This document shows, in pieces, positions 56,695 to 64,000 of a DNA stretch of 64,000 nt (the first letter of the stretch is position 1; each line of letters opens with the position of its first letter). The translations under genes and the position numbers were made by a program. The notes beneath the pieces are model-generated. The model searched no databases. It worked only from the letters and a program-made list of their open reading frames with translations, and had not been told where the DNA came from. The DNA lies in the NCBI RefSeq assembly GCF_027925025.1, contig NZ_AP027058.1, forward strand, positions 1,364,001-1,428,000, read 5' to 3'. Source of the DNA: Limnohabitans sp. MORI2. GTDB taxonomy: Bacteria > Pseudomonadota > Gammaproteobacteria > Burkholderiales > Burkholderiaceae_C.

Positions 56695-56714
56695 AGTCAT
56701 TTATTGAGTCATTC

Positions 56715-58640
56715 ATGAAACTTATCGAAGAGCACCAAGAAAAACTTGGGCAAGCCCTTCCAGCTCTCATCCATGAGCTGCTTGACGAAGCCCCTACCGC
56801 GCGCGCTGCTGTGTTGCGCGAACGCTTGAATACCGAATTTCCAGTACTGCAGGACAGGCTCGCACGTCTGTATGGCTGCAATGAAAACTTTTCCGATTGG
56901 CTGAACCAAGTTGTGGCTCAGTCGGTCCAGCTCGCGCTGTCGCGCCCCGACGATTTGTGGGCCTTAGACATACAGCGCGCCAAACAGCCCAACTGGCATT
57001 TGAATGGCTCGTTGGGCTACTGCGCCTACACCGACAAGTTTGCCGGTAACTTGTCTGGCGTGCGTCAGCGCATTGCGCATCTGCAAGAGTTGGGCGTGAC
57101 CTACTTGCACTTGTTACCTTTCTTAAAGCCCGGCACACCACCGAATGATGGTGGATTTGCTGTAGCAAGCTATGACGAAGTTGACCCAGCGCTGGGCACC
57201 AACCAAGATTTACAAACACTCACCAAAGAGCTGCGTGCTGCCGGCATCAGCCTGTGCAGTGACTTTGTGCTGAACCACGTGTCACACGAACACGAATGGG
57301 CGTTGAAAGCACGTGCAGGTGATGCGCACTACCAGTCTTATTTCCATTGGGCACAGACACCCGAGGAAGTGGCTGCGCATGAAAAAAATCTGATTCAAAT
57401 TTTCCCCAACACAGCCCCTGGCAACTTCACCTTCATTCCTGAAGTGAAGGCTTGGGCATGGACCACGTTCTACCCCTATCAATGGGATTTGAACTACACC
57501 CAGCCCGACGTGTTCGCAGAAATGGTGCAATCGCTCTTGCGTTTGGCCAACTTGGGTGTGGAGGCTTTCCGTTTGGATTCCACAGGTTTCTTGTGGAAGC
57601 GCCCTGGCACCAATTGCATGAACCAGCCCGAAGTGCATTGGATTTTGCAAGCCATGCGCAGCCTGACCAACATTGCCGCACCCGGCGTGTTGCTCAAGGC
57701 CGAGGCCATCATGCCCACGCAAGATTTACCGCCCTACTTTGGCCTTGGTAAAACCCAAGGTCCAGAGTGCCATGTGGCCTACCACTCCAGCCTCATGTCT
57801 GCAAGCTGGGTGGCATTGGCTGAAGAGAACACACAAATCATTCAAGACGTTCTGTCTCACACCCCTGCTCTGCCTGATGGTTGCGCTTGGATGACCTACG
57901 TGCGCTGCCATGACGACATTGGCTGGAATGTGTTGCGCCCCGAGATGGATGCACGCGGCGCCGAGCAACGTGCACGCCTGTTGCACGCGTCGCAATTCTT
58001 TGCAGGCGAAGTGGCTGGCAGCTACGCGCAAGGTGCAGCCTTCCAAGCGAGCGACCCCACAGTGGTGCACGGCACCAATGGCATGGCCGCTGCTTTGGTA
58101 GGCCTGACATCCGCACAAACATCTGCAGAACAAGAAGCTGCCAAATCACGCTTGGTGATGATGCAAGCCTTGTCGCTGTTTGTTGGCGGTTTGCCGTTGA
58201 TTTACATGGGCGATGAATGGGGCCAAGGCAACACTTCCGCAGATGAAATTGCACAACGTCAAGGCCCCGATGGCCGTGAGTTGCATCGCCCCATGTTTGA
58301 TGAACAGGGTTTTGCCAATCGGCATGATGTATCAACGGTGCAAGGCCAAATATACGCAGCGTTGCGTGCGTTTATTCAAGCCAAAAAACAGCACAGCAGC
58401 TTGAACGCCTCACACCCTTTGAGCACTTGGAACACCGGCACAAGTGCTGTCTTGGGGTTGAAACGCGGCCACCATGCTTTGGGCTTGTTCAATTTCTCAG
58501 GCCAAACACAAACCTTGTCGCCCGCACCAGCGATCACGCAAAATTGCATGACGCATGGCACTGATTTAATTTCAGGCAAGGCCCTCGATCTGCAAGGTTT
58601 GCAGCTCGCCCCCTACTCAGCCGTTTGGCTAAAAAAATGA
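56715..58640 (+). CDS. Amylosucrase-type GH13_4 enzyme, SuxB-like
   Basis: A 641-residue enzyme similar over its length to amylosucrase, which splits sucrose into fructose and a growing alpha-glucan; some relatives only hydrolyse sucrose. The helical N-terminal domain covers residues 1-85 and the barrel follows (YLHLLPFLKPGTPPNDGGFAV split near 133). Catalytic residues by motif: Asp288 in FRLDSTGFLWK, Glu330 in LLKAEAIM, and His399-Asp400 in YVRCHDDIGWN. No signal peptide, so it acts in the cytoplasm on imported sugar. Its stop overlaps the transporter start (ATGA). Amylosucrase versus sucrose hydrolase cannot be settled by eye. Confidence 0.9.
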   Translation: MKLIEEHQEKLGQALPALIHELLDEAPTARAAVLRERLNTEFPVLQDRLARLYGCNENFSDWLNQVVAQSVQLALSRPDDLWALDIQRAKQPNWHLNGSLGYCAYTDKFAGNLSGVRQRIAHLQELGVTYLHLLPFLKPGTPPNDGGFAVASYDEVDPALGTNQDLQTLTKELRAAGISLCSDFVLNHVSHEHEWALKARAGDAHYQSYFHWAQTPEEVAAHEKNLIQIFPNTAPGNFTFIPEVKAWAWTTFYPYQWDLNYTQPDVFAEMVQSLLRLANLGVEAFRLDSTGFLWKRPGTNCMNQPEVHWILQAMRSLTNIAAPGVLLKAEAIMPTQDLPPYFGLGKTQGPECHVAYHSSLMSASWVALAEENTQIIQDVLSHTPALPDGCAWMTYVRCHDDIGWNVLRPEMDARGAEQRARLLHASQFFAGEVAGSYAQGAAFQASDPTVVHGTNGMAAALVGLTSAQTSAEQEAAKSRLVMMQALSLFVGGLPLIYMGDEWGQGNTSADEIAQRQGPDGRELHRPMFDEQGFANRHDVSTVQGQIYAALRAFIQAKKQHSSLNASHPLSTWNTGTSAVLGLKRGHHALGLFNFSGQTQTLSPAPAITQNCMTHGTDLISGKALDLQGLQLAPYSAVWLKK

Positions 58641-59941
58641 GCACACACCTCAAACCGCATCTGTCGTTTTGGCAAATCCTCAGCATGAACTTTGGATTCT
58701 TCGGAATCCAATACAGCTTTGGTCTGCAACAAGCCAATATGAGCCCCATTTATAAATACTTGGGTGCTGATGAAGCTAGCTTGCCTTTGCTCTGGTTAGC
58801 TGGTCCGATGACTGGACTGTTGGTGCAACCCATCATTGGTGCGATGAGTGATCGCACCATCAGCAAGTGGGGCCGTCGCACGCCCTACTTCATGGTGGGC
58901 GCGATTTTGTGCAGCATCTGTTTGCTATTCATGCCTTACAGCCCCACCTTGTGGTTTGCTGCGAGTTTGTTGTGGATTTTGGATGCCGCCAACAACGTGA
59001 CCATGGAGCCCTACCGTGCTTATGTGAGCGACCGTCTCAACACCAACCAGCACTCATTGGGGTTCTTGACGCAAAGTGCGTTCACAGGCTTGGCGCAAAC
59101 GCTGGCTTACCTCACACCATCACTGCTGTTTTGGTTTGGTCTGAACAAAGACGCGGTGAATGACAGCAATATTCCGCACATCACGGTGATCGCATTTTTG
59201 ATTGGCTCGGTGTTGTCGTTCACGACCGTGTGGTGGTCTGTGCATTCGACGCCAGAGCTACCGTTAACAAACCAAGAGCGTGAGGCCATCTTGGCCAAAC
59301 CTACGGGCATCAGAGCCACGTTGGCTGAAATTGTGGAAGCTGTGCGCGAGATGCCGCAAGCCATGCGCCAACTCTGGTGGATGAAGTTGTTTCAGTGGTA
59401 CGGCATGATGTGCTACTGGATTTACATCGTGCCCTCATTGGCGCGTGCAGTGTTTGACACATCGGATGCATCATCACAAGGCTTTCGTGATGCGGGTTTG
59501 CTCAACGGGCAAATTGGTGGCTTCTACAACTTTGTGGCATTCATCGCTGCGTTCTCGTTGATTCCGCTGACCAAACGCTTCGGCCCAAAGATTGTTCATA
59601 CCGTCTGTTTGACATTAGCAGGTGTTGGCATGTGGTTCTTGCCTACGTTGCAAGACAAAGCCTTGTTGTTTATTCCGATGGTGGGCATTGGCTTGGCCTG
59701 GGCCAGCATCATGGGCAACCCCTACATCATGTTGGCTCGCAGCATTCCACCAGAGCGTGCAGGCGTGTACATGGGCATCTTCAACATGTTCATCGTGTTG
59801 CCCATGATCGTGCAGATGCTCACGCTGCCTTTGTATTACGACAGTTTATTGGGCAGCGACCCACGTCACGTCATTCAGTTAGCAGGCTGTTTCTTGTGTA
59901 TCGCGGCAGCACTCACTCTTCGTGTCAAAACCAATGACTAA
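58637..59941 (+). CDS. MFS sugar carrier of the SLC45/SUT-like group, SuxC-like
   Basis: A 434-residue inner-membrane protein with about 12 helices. FWQILSMNFGFFGIQYSFGL opens helix 1, and DRTISKWGRRTPYFMVG carries the R-x-G-R-R-like loop known from sucrose and glucoside carriers. The ATG at 58637 overlaps the amylosucrase stop, so the two are translationally coupled. It would bring periplasmic sucrose, delivered by the receptor, into the cytoplasm. Proton symport is typical of the family; the substrate is inferred from the neighbours. Confidence 0.88.
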   Translation: MSTHLKPHLSFWQILSMNFGFFGIQYSFGLQQANMSPIYKYLGADEASLPLLWLAGPMTGLLVQPIIGAMSDRTISKWGRRTPYFMVGAILCSICLLFMPYSPTLWFAASLLWILDAANNVTMEPYRAYVSDRLNTNQHSLGFLTQSAFTGLAQTLAYLTPSLLFWFGLNKDAVNDSNIPHITVIAFLIGSVLSFTTVWWSVHSTPELPLTNQEREAILAKPTGIRATLAEIVEAVREMPQAMRQLWWMKLFQWYGMMCYWIYIVPSLARAVFDTSDASSQGFRDAGLLNGQIGGFYNFVAFIAAFSLIPLTKRFGPKIVHTVCLTLAGVGMWFLPTLQDKALLFIPMVGIGLAWASIMGNPYIMLARSIPPERAGVYMGIFNMFIVLPMIVQMLTLPLYYDSLLGSDPRHVIQLAGCFLCIAAALTLRVKTND

Positions 59942-60938
59942 TGCTTCGCCTATTCGCGTCGCCATTGCGGGTGAAGCGCTGCTCGATCTCATCTCAGAAG
60001 CTGATGGTCGCTTTAATCCATGCTTGGGTGGCGCGGTTTACAACTTAGCCCGAGCCTTGGCACGACAAGGTATGGGTACGCTGTACCTCAATCCATTCTC
60101 GTCCGACAAGCTTGGACAAGCACTGATGCAACAGATGGTGGACGATGGCGTGATCCTGTCACAACCTAAGCCCATTCAAGCTGTCACATCACTCGCTGTT
60201 GTTCATCTCAACACCAACGGGCACCCCAGTTACGCGTTTTATCGTGACGGTGTTGCTGACCGCCATGTCAGCACAGCACAAATGAACGCTGATTGTTCAT
60301 CGCATACACAGACACTTGATCTGATTTGCACAGGCGCATTGGCATTAGATGCACGCGATCAGTCTGTCTATTTGCCATGGCTCATGACTCAAAAGCAAAC
60401 CGGTAAATGCATCGTAGTAGATGCCAATTTGCGACCATCCGTCATGCCTGACCTGCAAACCTATCGAGATTGTGTTTATCAATATCTGAAGGTCGCCGAC
60501 ATCATCAAAGTGAGCGATGAAGATTTGGTAGCACTCGCGGTCCTTGGTAAATCACCTTTAGAAAAGGCACAACATTTACTCAAAAACACCCACGTCAAAC
60601 TGATGGCATTGACCTTGGGGGCTGATGGGGCATGGTTGTTGAGTCACACGGGGCATACATACTTTGGAAAAGAAAGTGCAATGCTCAACATCGTTGATAC
60701 CGTGGGTGCAGGCGACAGCTTTTTAGCTGGATTACTAGCGGCGCTAGGAAACCTGAACACCCCTGATTTACCTTTGAACGATCTACTCAACTCAATCAAC
60801 GATGAGCAAGCGTACGCATGTCTGCGCCATGCGATTTCAAGTGCAAGCTTGTGTGTGCAAGCACGTGGTTGCGTGCCACCGACATGGCAACAAGCTGCTG
60901 AGTGGGCTACCGCTCATCCGCTGATCAAGACGCCATAA
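59934..60938 (+). CDS. PfkB family sugar kinase, probable fructokinase (sux arm)
   Basis: A 334-residue ribokinase-fold kinase. IAGEALLDLISEADGRF and GGAVYNLARALARQG form the sugar lid region, FYRDGVADR is shared with the neighbouring kinase, and the anion-hole motif DTVGAGDSFLAGLL (about residues 256-269) holds the catalytic aspartate. It overlaps the transporter end by 8 bp; a GTG 12 nt upstream is an alternative start. Phosphorylating the fructose released by amylosucrase would complete the pathway. Its 3' end overlaps the convergent kinase by 14 bp. Confidence 0.87.
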   Translation: MTNASPIRVAIAGEALLDLISEADGRFNPCLGGAVYNLARALARQGMGTLYLNPFSSDKLGQALMQQMVDDGVILSQPKPIQAVTSLAVVHLNTNGHPSYAFYRDGVADRHVSTAQMNADCSSHTQTLDLICTGALALDARDQSVYLPWLMTQKQTGKCIVVDANLRPSVMPDLQTYRDCVYQYLKVADIIKVSDEDLVALAVLGKSPLEKAQHLLKNTHVKLMALTLGADGAWLLSHTGHTYFGKESAMLNIVDTVGAGDSFLAGLLAALGNLNTPDLPLNDLLNSINDEQAYACLRHAISSASLCVQARGCVPPTWQQAAEWATAHPLIKTP

Positions 60939-61887
60939 AAGCGTCCACCGCTGCACCATCAGGCGGTGAGCAACCAACTCTGCTGCAGTTGATGGCAGCA
61001 GCCACCAAGGCGCGTTGCAAGGTTTGAGGCACACGTTGAATCGCAAGGCTGTTGTTGTTCAAGGTGTCATGCCCAACCCAGTCTGCCAAGCAGCTGCCCC
61101 AAAACGTATCGCCTGCACCCACGGTGTCTTTCACATCCACCACGGGAGCTGCGCCTTGTGCATGCGCATCCCCCACTTGCAAATAAGCGCCTTGCGCACC
61201 AAAGGTCAACGCCACACGCGAGCAACCTTGTGCCATCCAATGCGCTGCCAAACTTGAAGCATTGGCTAACGACACATCTGCAAAGCCCAACAGTTCTAAA
61301 TCTTCATCACTGGCTTTGAGCCAATCTGCAAGTGCTGCCACCTCTCGGACGGCTTGCAAATACGCAGGCACATCACGGGAAACACGCGGACGCAAGTTCA
61401 CGTCTACGCTGATGGTCCATCCCAAACGCTTGGCCGCAGTAACGATCTGCAAAACCTTGTGCTGCTCGGGCGGCATGGCCATGAGCGAACCCGTGTGCAA
61501 CACACCTAGCGGCGATGCTTCTAACAAAGCCACTACATCAGCGACTTGGTAGTCGCGGTCGGCCACACCATCACGGTAAAACCCATAGCTGGGCTGCCCA
61601 TTTGTCACTTGCACCACAGCCAGGGATGTGGGTAAGACAGAGCGAGGCAGCAAGCTGCGTGCATGGTTGGCCTGTAAATGGTCTATCAATGCTTGGCCAA
61701 ATGTGTCAGTCGAAAAGGGAGCAACAAAACCAACAGAGGCGCCCTGCAGGGCTGCCGCCAATGCCAAGTTGTATGGACTGCCGCCAAGGTGAGGCACCAA
61801 CGAACCATCAGGCTGCGCGATGCAGTCCATCAAGGCTTCGCCTAACACCCAAACTGGCGTGTGTGATGTACCGCTCAAGCCAAACAC
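60925..61887 (-). CDS. PfkB family sugar kinase, FrcK-like fructokinase (ABC arm)
   Basis: A 320-residue ribokinase-fold kinase, clearly related to the convergent one: VLGEALMDCIAQPDGSL, HLGGSPYNLALAAALQG, SYGFYRDGVADRDYQ and DTVGAGDTFWGSCL (about residues 251-264). Its start overlaps the end of the ATPase gene by 13 bp, so it is the last gene of the leftward ABC operon. In rhizobia the operon frcBCAK ends with a kinase in the same position. Substrate fructose is inferred. Confidence 0.88.
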   Translation of the reverse strand: MFGLSGTSHTPVWVLGEALMDCIAQPDGSLVPHLGGSPYNLALAAALQGASVGFVAPFSTDTFGQALIDHLQANHARSLLPRSVLPTSLAVVQVTNGQPSYGFYRDGVADRDYQVADVVALLEASPLGVLHTGSLMAMPPEQHKVLQIVTAAKRLGWTISVDVNLRPRVSRDVPAYLQAVREVAALADWLKASDEDLELLGFADVSLANASSLAAHWMAQGCSRVALTFGAQGAYLQVGDAHAQGAAPVVDVKDTVGAGDTFWGSCLADWVGHDTLNNNSLAIQRVPQTLQRALVAAAINCSRVGCSPPDGAAVDAFMAS

Positions 61888-62669
61888 TCCGCTGGAATGT
61901 CCTCTGGCTTCATCGCACCCGTCATCACGGCCACAGTGTCACTCATGCTAATTTTTTTTGGGTTCAACACTGCAGCGCGTTTGCCTAATCGGGCTACATG
62001 AATGCGGTCTGCAATTTCAAACACATGGGGCATGTTGTGAGAAATCAGCACCACGGGCAGGCCTTTATCTCGCACGCGGCGAATCAGCTCCAGCACCATG
62101 TTTCCCTCTTTCACGCCAAGCGCTGCCGTGGGTTCATCCATGATGACCACATGCTGTGCAAACGCTGCAGCGCGTGACACGGCCACGCATTGGCGTTGAC
62201 CGCCTGACAAAGTTTCTACCGCTTGCGTCATGGAACGAATGCCAACCTTCAAGTCACTCATACGCTCAATGCTCTCTTGCAGCATGCGTTTTTTATCCAG
62301 CATGCGCAGCACGTTGCCTGCAAAGCCAGGACGGCGAATTTCGCGGCCTAGAAACAAATTCTCTGCAATGCTCATCGCAGGTGCGACTGCCAAATCTTGG
62401 TACACCGTTTCAATGCCAGCGCGTCGTGCATCGATAGGCGATTTGAAATGGATGGGTTTGCCATCCAGTGATATGACGCCTTCGTCTGGCACCGTGGCAC
62501 CCGACAAACATTTGATGAGCGACGATTTACCTGCACCGTTGTCGCCAATGACCGCCAAAATTTCGCCAGCGCGCAGCTCAAAGTCTGCGCCGTCCAACGC
62601 GGTCACTTGGCCGTAGCGTTTCACGAGGCCTTTGGCCGACATGACGATGTTGTGTTGTGTGTCGCTCAT
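61875..62669 (-). CDS. Sugar ABC transporter ATPase, single domain (FrcA-like)
   Basis: A 264-residue ATPase. Walker A GDNGAGKSSLIKC (about residues 38-50), signature LSGGQRQCVAVSRA, Walker B HVVIMDEPTAALG and the switch histidine in LISHNMPHVFEIAD are all present. Ribose and xylose systems use a double ATPase of about 500 residues; a single domain fits the FrcA type. The ATG at 62669 lies 2 nt after the permease stop; the longer in-frame extension runs inside the permease gene and was rejected. Confidence 0.92.
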   Translation of the reverse strand: MSDTQHNIVMSAKGLVKRYGQVTALDGADFELRAGEILAVIGDNGAGKSSLIKCLSGATVPDEGVISLDGKPIHFKSPIDARRAGIETVYQDLAVAPAMSIAENLFLGREIRRPGFAGNVLRMLDKKRMLQESIERMSDLKVGIRSMTQAVETLSGGQRQCVAVSRAAAFAQHVVIMDEPTAALGVKEGNMVLELIRRVRDKGLPVVLISHNMPHVFEIADRIHVARLGKRAAVLNPKKISMSDTVAVMTGAMKPEDIPAECLA

Positions 62670-62671
62670 GA

Positions 62672-63631
62672 TCAGCGCGCTCCCTTGCGTGAGAGTTGAT
62701 CTGTGGCCACGGCCAAGATCACCAAAATACCTGTCACCAAAATTTGATACACCGACGACACCCCCATGAGCGTGAGGCCGTTGCGAAACACGCCCACAAT
62801 CAACGCGCCTACCAAGGTGCCCAACACCACGCCACGGCCGCCAAACAAACTGGTGCCACCCAATACCACCGCGGTGATGGCGTCTAAGTTTTCGGTTTGT
62901 CCAGCGTTGGGGTCGCCCGCGCCCGTGCGTGCCACGCCCAACATAGCAGCAACGCCATAGCAAAGCCCTGCTAACACATACACCCACAACAACACTTTTT
63001 CTGTGGGGATGCCTGTCAAACGTGTGGCCTCAGGGTTGTTACCCACGGCGTAGACGTGTCGGCCTGCGGCAGTTTCGCGCAACGCAAACCAAGCAAAAAA
63101 ATACAACGCCAGCATCATCACCACGCCATAACTGACGGTGGCATTGCCGAGTGTGAAAGTGCTCCCCAACCAGTTCATGCCAGCGGGGATATCCGTCACA
63201 GTTTGCGATCCCGAATACAACTGTGTGATCGCAAATGCAATATTCAAAGTGCCTAAAGTCACAATAAAGGGAGGCAGTTTGATGCGTGTGACCAACCAAC
63301 CGTTGACATAGCCAAACAAAGTCGTGACAGCCAACCCGCAAGCCATGGCCGCTGGCGCTGACAACCCATAGTCCACAGCAAATTTGGTCATCACAATGCC
63401 ACCTAGAGCCATCACCATGCCACACGACAAGTCAATGCCTGCTGTCAAGATGATGAGGGTTTGACCAATCGCAATCACACCCACCACCATGACTTGCGCC
63501 AGGATGAGCGAAAAATTTTGAGCGCTCAAAAACCGGTCGCTTTGGCTGGCAAAAAACACGCAAGCCAGCAGCAGTGCGATCAGTGGGCCAAGCGTGCCCA
63601 AGGGCGGAAGCTTGTCTTTGAAGGTATTCAT
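62672..63631 (-). CDS. Sugar ABC transporter permease (FrcC/RbsC-like)
   Basis: A 319-residue inner-membrane permease with 8-10 hydrophobic helices. LTAGIDLSCGMVMALGGIV and AVVLGGTSLFGGRGVVLGTL are signatures of the RbsC/XylH (BPD_transp_2) family; the second contains the ATPase-contact loop. It is 2 nt from the ATPase gene. A strong hairpin separates it from the binding-protein gene upstream. Confidence 0.93.
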   Translation of the reverse strand: MNTFKDKLPPLGTLGPLIALLLACVFFASQSDRFLSAQNFSLILAQVMVVGVIAIGQTLIILTAGIDLSCGMVMALGGIVMTKFAVDYGLSAPAAMACGLAVTTLFGYVNGWLVTRIKLPPFIVTLGTLNIAFAITQLYSGSQTVTDIPAGMNWLGSTFTLGNATVSYGVVMMLALYFFAWFALRETAAGRHVYAVGNNPEATRLTGIPTEKVLLWVYVLAGLCYGVAAMLGVARTGAGDPNAGQTENLDAITAVVLGGTSLFGGRGVVLGTLVGALIVGVFRNGLTLMGVSSVYQILVTGILVILAVATDQLSRKGAR

Positions 63632-63656
63632 ACGGTGACTTTATTCTTTCAAATCA

Positions 63657-63678
63657 GAGGGGGCCGAAAGGCCCCCTC
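63657..63678 (-). other. Strong intercistronic hairpin between binding-protein and permease genes
   Basis: A 9-bp perfect stem GAGGGGGCC/GGCCCCCTC closes a 4-nt loop. On the minus strand the downstream sequence TGATTTGAAAG has no T-run. Such hairpins after binding-protein genes usually protect the upstream mRNA end and lower expression of the downstream genes. Confidence 0.75.
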
Positions 63679-63698
63679 GTTCATAGGTACGCGACGCT

Positions 63699-64000
63699 TT
63701 ACTTGTTACCCCAGCACAAATCTGTGCCAGTTTTCACGTCTTTGCTGTCCACGCCCTTCATGGGCTTCGCAGCAATCAGTGTCACCCCAGTGTCGGTGTA
63801 GCCGCTGACCTTCTTACCTGTCTTGGCGTATTCCACACCCGCTGCCACACCCATGGCTGCCATGCGTAGTGGGTACTGCTGTGAGGTGGCGGCAATCACG
63901 CCAGCGCCCACGTCTTTGATGCCAGCGCAGCCACCGTCCACCGACACGATCAACACGTCCTTCTCTTTGCCTGCGGCCTTGAGTGCGTTGTACGCACCTG
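63699..64000 (-). CDS. Sugar ABC transporter substrate-binding protein, C-terminal part only
   Basis: About 100 C-terminal residues of a periplasmic binding protein of the ribose/fructose (Peripla_BP_4) type; the frame is open through the right edge. [19 protein letters not shown] (near the edge), [22 protein letters not shown] and a final DLCWGNK are visible. It is the first gene of the leftward ABC operon. The N-terminal lobe and signal peptide lie outside the window. FrcB-like by operon position. Confidence 0.88.
   Translation of the reverse strand, partial: GAYNALKAAGKEKDVLIVSVDGGCAGIKDVGAGVIAATSQQYPLRMAAMGVAAGVEYAKTGKKVSGYTDTGVTLIAAKPMKGVDSKDVKTGTDLCWGNK

Overview
The window looks like chromosomal DNA of a betaproteobacterium of the order Burkholderiales, most likely family Comamonadaceae (freshwater Limnohabitans/Rhodoferax type). 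This is judged from protein flavour and gene neighbourhoods (ygfZ-mltG-tmk-holB-tatD, ratA-rnfH beside smpB, a second infA, a DUF6352-type protein) and moderately high GC with compact spacing. No tRNA, rRNA, insertion sequence, phage gene or CRISPR array was seen. The first gene (purL) and the last (a sugar-binding protein) are cut by the window edges.

Layout. 1-9.9 kb: purL, a MOSC protein, then a leftward group selO-msrB-yciB-bolA-ppiC-rlhA. 10-15.5 kb: a beta-oxidation operon (acyl-CoA ligase, FadB-like enzyme, thiolase, thioesterase) behind a palindromic operator candidate. 15.7-22.7 kb: tex, a patatin-like protein, a TfoX-N protein, a lipoprotein, an iron alcohol dehydrogenase, an HSL-type esterase and a GNAT acetyltransferase. 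22.7-24.5 kb: three envelope proteins of unknown function, including a 37-residue lipoprotein. 24.5-29.7 kb: ygfZ, then mltG-tmk-holB-tatD-ankyrin. 29.7-34.3 kb, leftward: an orphan ParA-like ATPase, an LD-carboxypeptidase, a methyltransferase, TadA fused to a degenerate alpha/beta-hydrolase domain, a PaiB-like protein and IF-1. 34.4-37.6 kb: guaA and guaB. 37.7-43.7 kb: an RND heavy-metal type efflux operon ending in a PII-like protein. 43.7-49.3 kb: DUF6352, rnfH, ratA, smpB, ygiQ and murI.

49.3-64 kb is the most distinctive part: a sugar-uptake region. A LacI-family repressor, a TPR protein, two ExbD, ExbB and TonB run leftward. A TonB-dependent receptor, a GH13 amylosucrase-type enzyme, an SLC45/SUT-like MFS carrier and a PfkB kinase run rightward. 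The set TBDR + amylosucrase + carrier + LacI matches the sux (sucrose) locus described in Xanthomonas, here with its own Ton motor. In the divergent 387-bp region two nearly identical LacI-type operators face opposite ways about 198 bp apart, each directly after a -10-like hexamer of one arm, so one repressor could control both arms. A second, convergent cluster (binding protein, permease, single-domain ATPase, PfkB kinase) has the gene order of the rhizobial fructose operon frcBCAK. The proposed reading is sucrose capture and cleavage on one arm and free fructose import and phosphorylation on the other; substrates are inferred from neighbourhood and family.
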